Source: Flavobacterium pokkalii
Lineage (GTDB): Bacteria; Bacteroidota; Bacteroidia; Flavobacteriales; Flavobacteriaceae
Reading direction: 5' to 3'
Assembly (NCBI RefSeq): GCF_014596575.1
Contig: NZ_NASZ01000020.1
Location: 23,717 to 87,716 of the forward strand
Length of the DNA: 64,000 nucleotides
Part shown: piece by piece, positions 53,740-61,810 of the stretch
Position numbering within the stretch: the first letter of the stretch is position 1
How the letters are laid out: every line of letters starts with the position of its first letter
Position numbers and translations under genes: made by a program
The notes under the pieces: generated by a model
The model's database searches: none
Told to the model about the DNA's origin: nothing
The model's input: only the letters and a program-made list of their open reading frames with translations

Positions 53740-56700
53740 ATGAACCAAAAAATGAAAAAACAATTTTTTATTTCCCTATTGCTACTGTTTGTTTCAGTAA
53801 TAGGGTATTCAGAAACAATAATAAGAATAGAAGCCGAGAATTATAATGAATTCAATGGCGTTTCTATTGAGACCAATGCAGCACGTTCAGGTGGAAAAAA
53901 CATTGGAAATTGTAAAAATGGATATTGGATTAAATACACTGGACATGTATTTAGTCAATATGACACGCGATTTGATATTTCGGCTGCCTCTAGAACGCAA
54001 GGAGGCTCTTCAACTGTTGGGGCATTAGCAGGAACAGTAGAGTTTAGAATTGATGCTGTTGATGGAACTTTGATTGGTACTGCAAATATAACTGCAACCT
54101 CAACTGCCAACTGGACTACCTACCAGACATTCTCGGCGGCTATTACCCAAACTACGGGTACGCATGATTTGTATTTGGTGTTTAAACCTGTAACAGGGAA
54201 TACCTATGTAGGGAATATAGATTACTTTGAAAAAGTAAGCAATGATCCTAATGCGGTACTGTTTACTTTAACTACTTCTGCGAGTCCAGAAGCTGCAGGA
54301 TCTGTTACTTCAAATCCTGCAGGAACTCAAATTAATCAGGGAACAGCAGTAACATTAACGGCTAATAAAAATTTTGGATATAAATTTTCAAGATGGAAAG
54401 ATGGAAATGGAACAACAGTTTCAACAGCCAACCCTTACACTTTTACGATGTCGGCTAATACGACTTTAGTAGCCGAATATGAAACTTTAGAAACATTTAC
54501 ATTAACTGTAAATAAAGCAGGAGCTTATGGTTTAGGAGATTATACCATTAGCCCTGCAGGAAAAGATGGAGCTTTTGCTATTTATGAAAAAGGAACCGAT
54601 GTAACGATTACCGCAGTTGAAAATGATGTAATCAAATTCAGTAATTGGGATGATGGATCCACTACTACAGCTAAAGTAGTAACCATGAATGCCAATACAT
54701 CGGTTACGGCTAATTATGCCAACGTACCTTTTATTGCTGGTTGGACATTTAAGGATGATCAATATGCACACCCTAGAATTGCCGAATTGTATTCTAATGT
54801 AGAAAACAGACCACAATTGTTTGGGTATCATGTGTCTGATAATTCATTAGCAGCAAATGTAAGATTGCAAAACCGAGGAGGTAAAAATGGTTTTTGTGTT
54901 TGGAATACAGACCGTGGACAGTTTTTCTATTTTATGACTACACTTTCTACGGTAGGTTATAAAAATATTAATGTGTCTTCCGGTTTAATTGGGTATTATT
55001 ATGGCGCTGATGAATGGACTTTTCAATACTCTTTAGATGGTGTAAACTTTGTCAATGTTTCCAGTTTGACAACTATTAATTCTAGTTCTATTACATCTAT
55101 CGGAGGAGTACTTCCTGTTGAAGCTGAGGGTAAAGAAAAAATTTATCTGAGATGGTTCCCTAATGTAAATGGACCAACTCATGGTAGTGCAACTGATGTT
55201 ACCGCAACGGTATTGTCAAATGTAATGGTAAAAGCCGATGAGGTTTTAGTAGTGGATAATACTGCTCCGGTATTACTATCCAGTATTCCTACTGAAGGAG
55301 CTACAACAGCAAGTGCTAGTGGAACGATTATTCTAAATTATGATGAGTCTGTGCAGTTTGGTGCAGGTCAAGCTACTTTAAATACTAAGAATCTTACTGC
55401 AGAGTTTGTAAACAAAACGGTGAAATTTAGTTATTTCGGTTTAGACTATAATACAAATTATACGTTTAGTTTGCCAGCAGGATTTGTAAAAGATTTATCG
55501 AATAACAATGGAGCAGCGGTAAGTTTTTCATTTACTACTATACAAAAACCAGTGCCTGCGAAACGTGATTTTGATTTAATAGTAGATGCCAATGCAACCG
55601 ATGATCAGGTAGCTTCGGGAAGATATGTAAAAACAATTGCAGAAGCTTTTAACAAAGCTCCAAGTAATTCAGCAACTAGATATTTGGTTTTTATTACCAA
55701 TGGGACTTATAATTTAGGTGGTGATGGGACCAATCCACAATCAGTATTGTTAACGCTTCCTGCCGGAAAAAATAATATGTCTTTGATTGCTCAATCTAAA
55801 GATGGTGTTATTCTTCAAGGTAATCCAGGATGGGGGATTAAGAATGCGGTTTTGGCCATTGAAGCCAATGACTTATATATGGAAAACGTAACAGTGGAAC
55901 ATAAAGATGGTGTAACTACATCGGGTCAACGTCCTGCTTTGAATCCTGCCGGTGACCGTAATGTTTACAATGGCGTTCGTTTAAGAAGTAAGCAGGATAC
56001 TGAAGTAACAGGTGGTAATAGAACTTTTTATTATAATTCGACCATTGAAGGTGATGTTGATTTCATTTGTGGTGGAGGAACCCATTGGTACGAGCAATGT
56101 AATTTGGTTTCAGTAGCTCCAGGTTATATCGTGGCTCCAAACCATGATGCTAATGTACAGAATGGTTATATTTTCAATAATTGTACGATTTCTGCAGCTA
56201 CAAGTTATTATTTAGGACGTCCTTGGCAAAATTCGCCAAGAGCTGTTTATTTAAATACCAAAATGTTGGTGGAACCAAATGCAGTAGGTTGGGCAAGTAT
56301 GGGAACTTTACCAGCTCTTTTTGCTGAATATAATAGTGTGAATGGTATTGGTGTAAAAGTAAATACAGACAATAGAACCAATGTGTTTACCGTAAATGGT
56401 GTGCCAACAACTGGAAATTACAATCCGGTATTAACTAAAGAGCAAGCAGACGCTTATACCATTGAAAATGTTTTAAGTGGTACAGACAAATGGAATCCAT
56501 TGGAAATTGTAGAGCAAATTGCTGCACCTGCAAATTTGGCGATGGGAGAAAACAAGACCTTAACTTGGGAAGCCAATCAATATGCAATTTGTTATGTGGT
56601 TTGCAAAGATGGAAAACTGCTTGCAATAACTACCGATCTTTCATTAGTTGATGCTCAGGCAGATGCAGCTTCACACGAGTATACAGTTCAGGCTGCCAAT

Positions 56701-59700
56701 GCTTATGGAGGTTTGAGTCCTTTAAGCAAAATCACTGTTGGAGGACCAGTAACATCTTCGATATCTTACATGAATTCTATAGGGAATGTGGCCTTAGCCA
56801 ATTTAACGCCTGTAACTTATACAGAAGGTACAGCAGTTACATTACCTACACCAACATTAGAAGGTTATACTTTTTATGGTTGGTCAACTTCAGCAACTGT
56901 ACCAAATACAATAAAAGATGTTGCAACTACAGCAACAGGAAATCAAGTGTTTTATGCTTTCTGGGGTGAAAATGGAAACAATCAGCCTAATGTTGTAGCT
57001 CCACCTACTAATTTTGATTATGTATATACTGCAGCAACCAACAAAAGTTGGGATGTGGCAACAAACTTTGACCCAGCAGTTTTCCCAGAAGCAGGGAAAC
57101 AGGTATCGGTAACCAAAGAAATTGAAACCACTCCTACTATTTTCTTGGGAGATATTACTTTCTCTGGTTCAGGAACTTTACGTCTAAGAGGGTCTCATAA
57201 GGCAACGGGTAAATTGATTTTTAAAGAAGGTACGGGCATGTATTATTATACCAGTGGTGCCGGAATGTCAATTGAAGCACCTTTGGTAATTTCAGGGAAT
57301 GTGAAGTTCGAAATGCAATCTTCCATCGCCGATCAAACTACAATGACTCTATTAGGATCTGTTTCAGGTAACGGAAATGTAATTCCTTTCAATATTGGTC
57401 AGGGTTCTGTTGTAAATACAGGAATATTGCTTTTGAAAGCTGATAATTCAGAGTTTAACGGTACTTGGGATTTAACTCAAAAAAGCACCAAATATGCTGG
57501 TCTGAATTATATTAATGTACTAGAAGGTGCTTCTGCTAATGCTTTTGGATCGGGAACGATTAATGTAGGACAGGACAATCAGGTAGTTTTTAGCCATGAG
57601 CAGGCAGCGGGTGAAAATCTGATAATCAATTTTACGGAGACTGGAAAAGCGGTGCTTAATACCATTGTTAAGGTGAAAACATTTACACTTAATGGTGTTG
57701 AGTTAGCTGAAGGTACTTATGACAGTACAACTAATCCCGAATATTTTACAGGTTTAGGATCAATAAATGTAAGTAGTAGCAATACAGGTGGAGGTGGTAG
57801 TTCAACAGGAATTCCTGCTTTCCCAGGAGCAGAAGGACATGGTAAATATGTAACCGGAGGTCGTGGTGGTAAAGTAATTTATGTAACCAATTTAAATGAT
57901 TCAGGTGCTGGTTCGTTACGTGCGGCAATCAATACAAGCGGTCCTAAAATTATCTTATTCAAAGTTTCAGGTAATATTAAATTGCTAAGTGAATTGAGTA
58001 TTTATGATAATACAACCATTGCCGGGCAATCGGCTCCGGGTGGTGGTATTACGTTGCAGGATTATAATGTAAAGGTAAGAGGGAATAATGTAATTCTTCG
58101 TTATTTACGTTTTAGAATGGGGGATACTCATGATGTAGAAAATGATGCTTTAGGAGGACGTTTTCAAAAGAATATTATGGTGGATCACTGTTCGATGAGC
58201 TGGTCAACCGATGAATGTGTTTCCTTTTATCAAAATGAAAATTTCACTATGCAGTGGTGTGTGATTTCAGAAAGTCTTAGAAATTCGGTTCATGCTAAAG
58301 GTGCCCATGGTTATGGAGGTGTATGGGGAGGTAAAAATGCTTCTTTCCATCACAATTTGTTAGCGCATCATGATAGCCGTAATCCAAGATTAGGAGAATA
58401 TGCTAATGATCCATTTGCTTTAACTGATTTGGTAGACATTCGTAACAATGTAATATACAATTGGGGAGGCAACAGCTGCTATGGCGGTGATGCTATGAAT
58501 GTGAATTTGGTAAACAACTATTGGAAACCGGGGCCTGGAACTTCCAGTTCTACTATGGAGCGTATTTTGTCTACCGGAAGAAGTTTAGATACCACTTCTC
58601 CTTTGTATGGTATTTGGGGAAAATATTACGTGGATGGAAATTATGTAGTGGGTTCTGCTAGAGCTACTCAGGATAACTGGACGTATGGGGTTTATAATCA
58701 GTTTCATGGTAGTCAATTGCCGGTAAGTGATGCTGACAAAGCCGAAGTGAAAATTGAAACACCACATAATCCGGGAGAAATTACGACACACAGTGCTACT
58801 AAAGCTTACGAATTGGTTCTAGAATATGTAGGAGCTAGTCTGTATCGTGATGCTGTAGATTTACGTGCCGTAAATGATACCCGTTCCGGTACTGCTTCTA
58901 TTATGAATGGTGGAAATGGAAGCACTAATGGGTATATTGATACTCCTTCTGCTACAGGTGGATGGCCGGTATTACCTACAGCCGAAGCTCCTGTTGATAC
59001 TGACGGTGACGGAATGCCGGATGTTTGGGAAAACGAAAAAGGATTGAATCCTAACAATGCTATTGATGGTAATTTATCAACTCTTGATGGTCAATATACA
59101 AACGTTGAAGTGTATTTATACGGCATAGTAAAAAACATTACAGACAATCAAAACGGGAGTTTAGATGTTTATGTTAATCCAACTGATTTTGTTGAGAAAT
59201 ACAATAAAGCCGAAGATGGTTCTAAGTTTATTATGGCTGAGGGTACTTATACTTCGTCAACTCCGTTAGCTATTACAAATAACAAATATCGTTTTGTGCC
59301 AGATGGTGATGCTAAGCCAATTTTAGCAACTTCTTTCTATACAGATGATGCTGCGATTGCGACAGCTGGTTTCAGTTTCGATGGAGTAGCGATTGATTTA
59401 ACTAATAAGAATTCGAATTTTATCCAATTAAAAAATGGAGCTAGTTTATTTTCTTTAGAAATCAAAAATGCCACTATCAAAGGTGTTAGACAAAGCATGT
59501 TAGTAACAGAAGGCAATAGTGCAAATGCAATTGATGCAATCACTTTTGATAATTGTATTGTAGATGGTACGGCTGCATTAGGCTATAATTTTATCCAACC
59601 AGATGCTCATTTGGTAAATGCAATCACTGTTAAGAATTCGACGATTTACAATTTTGATAAAGCATTGAATTTTATTGCATTGCAAAACAGTAGTAATACT

Positions 59701-60825
59701 GCACAAGCAATCAATGTTCAGGTAGAAAGTAACACGGTTTACAATGTAGGTAGTATGGATACGAATGCTTTAGTATATGTGAATAATCCTTATGCTTCGG
59801 TTTCTGTCTATAGTTTTAAGAATAATGTGATGCAACAAAAATTGGATAATCCAAAAGCAACTTACATGTTCTATTCAAACCATACAAGTGGGGCAGGAGC
59901 AGCTACTTTAGATAATAATTTAGTGGATGGGGTTACTTCTATTCTTGTAAAAGGAACTGTTACTAAAACGGAAACTAATGTGAAAACAGTTAGTGGATTG
60001 GGTCTTACTGCATTGGTGTTCCCAAATCCAGCTCTAGGAGATTTTAGTTTTTCTCAAAATTCGCCTCTAGCAACGGCTTCTTCAACAGCTGGAGCTATTG
60101 GAGATCCAAGATGGTTAAAAACAACAGCTACATTTTCTCCAATTACTTATCTAAATTCAATTGACGGACAACCTATAACTGGTCTTGCGCCGGTAGAATA
60201 CAGACAAGGTGGTGTAACATTATTACCAACTCCGGAATTAGATGGATATACTTTCTTTGGTTGGTCAAATTCGCCAACAGTACCTGGAGTAATAAAGTTT
60301 ATCGCAGCAACCGCTACAGGAACACAAACATTGTACGCTTTTTGGGGCGATGGGGGTAATAATAGACCAATCAATGCGGCGCCAACAACTTATACGGTTT
60401 CATACTTAAACATGCCTAAATTGGCAATCAATTCTAATTTGAAAACAATAGAAATCGGATCAACTTACGAGTTGTTAGATGCTGAGTGTAGAGGGTATCG
60501 TTTTATGGGTTGGTTTTTAGATGAGAACCATTCAAATCCAGTAACTGGATTTGATGCAACTCAAACAGAAAATGTTTCTGTATATGCACGTTGGAAAAAA
60601 TTAAAAGAATTTTATGCTTATCCAACTGTTGCAAAAAGTAATGTTACATTAAAATCTTCTGTTGAAAATGATACTGTGAATATAGTTTCCATAACTGGTA
60701 AATTGGTTAAACAAGTAGAAACTAAAGATGTTGAAACTGAGATTTCTGTGAGTGATTTGCCATCAGGATATTATCTTATTCAAAGTGCTAAAACAGGAAT
60801 GTCTACTAAAATTATCATAAAATAA
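53740..60825 (+). CDS. Giant T9SS-secreted pectinase: CBM6-like, CE8 pectin methylesterase and PL1 pectate lyase
   Basis: 2,361 residues; the ATG at 53752 is an alternative start. Order from the N-terminus: signal peptide; CBM6-like domain (26-168); two InlB-like repeats (174-327); an uncharacterised module (328-505); SbsA-like Ig (507-603); CE8 (607-922) with D753 in SKQDTEV, D774 in DVDFICGG and R827 in YLGRPW; Fn3 (929-1000); InlB-like (1007-1078); autotransporter-type beta region (1100-1347); Gly/Ser linker; PL1 (1357-1722) with IMVDHCSMSWSTDE and R1547/R1550 in HDSRNPRLG; calcium-type PVDTDGDGMPDVWENEKG; DUF4957-like module (1800-2126); two InlB-like repeats (2133-2287); T9SS sorting domain (2287-2361). 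It should strip methyl esters from homogalacturonan, then cut it, outside the cell. Confidence 0.93.
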   Translation: MNQKMKKQFFISLLLLFVSVIGYSETIIRIEAENYNEFNGVSIETNAARSGGKNIGNCKNGYWIKYTGHVFSQYDTRFDISAASRTQGGSSTVGALAGTVEFRIDAVDGTLIGTANITATSTANWTTYQTFSAAITQTTGTHDLYLVFKPVTGNTYVGNIDYFEKVSNDPNAVLFTLTTSASPEAAGSVTSNPAGTQINQGTAVTLTANKNFGYKFSRWKDGNGTTVSTANPYTFTMSANTTLVAEYETLETFTLTVNKAGAYGLGDYTISPAGKDGAFAIYEKGTDVTITAVENDVIKFSNWDDGSTTTAKVVTMNANTSVTANYANVPFIAGWTFKDDQYAHPRIAELYSNVENRPQLFGYHVSDNSLAANVRLQNRGGKNGFCVWNTDRGQFFYFMTTLSTVGYKNINVSSGLIGYYYGADEWTFQYSLDGVNFVNVSSLTTINSSSITSIGGVLPVEAEGKEKIYLRWFPNVNGPTHGSATDVTATVLSNVMVKADEVLVVDNTAPVLLSSIPTEGATTASASGTIILNYDESVQFGAGQATLNTKNLTAEFVNKTVKFSYFGLDYNTNYTFSLPAGFVKDLSNNNGAAVSFSFTTIQKPVPAKRDFDLIVDANATDDQVASGRYVKTIAEAFNKAPSNSATRYLVFITNGTYNLGGDGTNPQSVLLTLPAGKNNMSLIAQSKDGVILQGNPGWGIKNAVLAIEANDLYMENVTVEHKDGVTTSGQRPALNPAGDRNVYNGVRLRSKQDTEVTGGNRTFYYNSTIEGDVDFICGGGTHWYEQCNLVSVAPGYIVAPNHDANVQNGYIFNNCTISAATSYYLGRPWQNSPRAVYLNTKMLVEPNAVGWASMGTLPALFAEYNSVNGIGVKVNTDNRTNVFTVNGVPTTGNYNPVLTKEQADAYTIENVLSGTDKWNPLEIVEQIAAPANLAMGENKTLTWEANQYAICYVVCKDGKLLAITTDLSLVDAQADAASHEYTVQAANAYGGLSPLSKITVGGPVTSSISYMNSIGNVALANLTPVTYTEGTAVTLPTPTLEGYTFYGWSTSATVPNTIKDVATTATGNQVFYAFWGENGNNQPNVVAPPTNFDYVYTAATNKSWDVATNFDPAVFPEAGKQVSVTKEIETTPTIFLGDITFSGSGTLRLRGSHKATGKLIFKEGTGMYYYTSGAGMSIEAPLVISGNVKFEMQSSIADQTTMTLLGSVSGNGNVIPFNIGQGSVVNTGILLLKADNSEFNGTWDLTQKSTKYAGLNYINVLEGASANAFGSGTINVGQDNQVVFSHEQAAGENLIINFTETGKAVLNTIVKVKTFTLNGVELAEGTYDSTTNPEYFTGLGSINVSSSNTGGGGSSTGIPAFPGAEGHGKYVTGGRGGKVIYVTNLNDSGAGSLRAAINTSGPKIILFKVSGNIKLLSELSIYDNTTIAGQSAPGGGITLQDYNVKVRGNNVILRYLRFRMGDTHDVENDALGGRFQKNIMVDHCSMSWSTDECVSFYQNENFTMQWCVISESLRNSVHAKGAHGYGGVWGGKNASFHHNLLAHHDSRNPRLGEYANDPFALTDLVDIRNNVIYNWGGNSCYGGDAMNVNLVNNYWKPGPGTSSSTMERILSTGRSLDTTSPLYGIWGKYYVDGNYVVGSARATQDNWTYGVYNQFHGSQLPVSDADKAEVKIETPHNPGEITTHSATKAYELVLEYVGASLYRDAVDLRAVNDTRSGTASIMNGGNGSTNGYIDTPSATGGWPVLPTAEAPVDTDGDGMPDVWENEKGLNPNNAIDGNLSTLDGQYTNVEVYLYGIVKNITDNQNGSLDVYVNPTDFVEKYNKAEDGSKFIMAEGTYTSSTPLAITNNKYRFVPDGDAKPILATSFYTDDAAIATAGFSFDGVAIDLTNKNSNFIQLKNGASLFSLEIKNATIKGVRQSMLVTEGNSANAIDAITFDNCIVDGTAALGYNFIQPDAHLVNAITVKNSTIYNFDKALNFIALQNSSNTAQAINVQVESNTVYNVGSMDTNALVYVNNPYASVSVYSFKNNVMQQKLDNPKATYMFYSNHTSGAGAATLDNNLVDGVTSILVKGTVTKTETNVKTVSGLGLTALVFPNPALGDFSFSQNSPLATASSTAGAIGDPRWLKTTATFSPITYLNSIDGQPITGLAPVEYRQGGVTLLPTPELDGYTFFGWSNSPTVPGVIKFIAATATGTQTLYAFWGDGGNNRPINAAPTTYTVSYLNMPKLAINSNLKTIEIGSTYELLDAECRGYRFMGWFLDENHSNPVTGFDATQTENVSVYARWKKLKEFYAYPTVAKSNVTLKSSVENDTVNIVSITGKLVKQVETKDVETEISVSDLPSGYYLIQSAKTGMSTKIIIK

Positions 60826-60836
60826 ATTTTAAAATA

Positions 60837-60867
60837 AGGAGGTGAAACGTATGGTTTTGCCTCCTGT
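60837..60867 (+). terminator. Hairpin terminator after the giant pectinase
   Basis: AAGGAGGTGAAAC and GTTTTGCCTCCTGTATTTT form a stem with a short loop, followed by a T-rich run. Confidence 0.75.
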
Positions 60868-60901
60868 ATTTTAGAATACATTTTTAAAATCTAATTTAAT
60901 T

Positions 60902-61546
60902 ATGAAAACTTTAATCAAAATATTTTCATTGGTTTTCGTTACTTTTTTTATCGCTTGTTCTAGTGATGATAGTAATCAAAACACAAATAATCAGGGATCC
61001 CTCACCATGGGTGATCAAACTGTTAATCTTACTCAAGGCTACATAGAAAATTATGGTAAGGTAGGTAATGCTTATAATATTGACTTTACGGTACGTTCTG
61101 AAACGCTTTCGGGAGCAGGGGAAACTTCTGCTGTTGTTTATTTTGAATTATTAACTTCAACTGATAAAAAATTAGCTGTTGGGACTTACAATTTAGGTGA
61201 GTTTTCAGAAGGAACTCCCTTTACTTTTACATCATGGAGTGAATCTATTTTAGGATTGAATATTACATCTACTGATAAGGGTTTAATGGTAGCTAATGGC
61301 GTTAGTATAAAACCAACTAGTGGTGTTTTTACTGTTGTTGAAAATGGCAATAACTATGAAGTAAATTTCGTAGGTAAAGGTGTAGCTAGTCATTATACAA
61401 ATAGTAAATTGGTTTCTACTGAGGAAGATATCGATTTTACTTTTGAATATAGTGGTGCGGTAAAATCATATACAAGTACAGAATTTACTGCCAGAACAGC
61501 GAAGTCAAAGGAGCGTATCCAAAAAAAACATCAGATTCTTTTTTAA
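60902..61546 (+). CDS. Small lipoprotein of unknown function
   Basis: 214 residues. Lipobox IACSSDDS after MKTLIKIFSLVFVTFF, Cys near residue 19, with the Ser/Asp-rich start typical of surface-exposed lipoproteins in this phylum. The mature part is beta-rich (YNIDFTVRSETLSGAGETSA, DIDFTFEYSGAVKSYTSTEF), with no recognised domain. The last residues (KERIQKKHQILF) are encoded by A-rich sequence and look different from the rest, so the natural end could be slightly altered by homopolymer slippage. It sits between two giant secreted pectinase-type genes, so a surface role is likely. Confidence 0.75.
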   Translation: MKTLIKIFSLVFVTFFIACSSDDSNQNTNNQGSLTMGDQTVNLTQGYIENYGKVGNAYNIDFTVRSETLSGAGETSAVVYFELLTSTDKKLAVGTYNLGEFSEGTPFTFTSWSESILGLNITSTDKGLMVANGVSIKPTSGVFTVVENGNNYEVNFVGKGVASHYTNSKLVSTEEDIDFTFEYSGAVKSYTSTEFTARTAKSKERIQKKHQILF

Positions 61547-61745
61547 AAAAAAACATTTCCTTAAAATATTGATTAGTAAGGCATTTTAAAAATTGATTTA
61601 AAATGTATGGGATACCTATGCCTTATTAAAACCGTTTTATGAAAAAAACAACAAGTATTGTCTTGCTATAAATATTGAGAGAAGTACAATAAAAAAATAC
61701 AAATTTTATAATAACTAAAAAATAATAAATCTATGATAAACTACT

Positions 61746-61781
61746 AAACTTCGGATTTTCATAAGAATCTCCGGAGTTTTT
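61746..61781 (+). terminator. Terminator-like hairpin
   Basis: AAACTTCGGATT and ATCTCCGGAGTTTTT form a stem with one G-U pair and a mismatch. Lies before the second giant gene. Confidence 0.6.
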
Positions 61782-61810
61782 ATAACTAACAATTAAACTA
61801 ACCAACCAAG

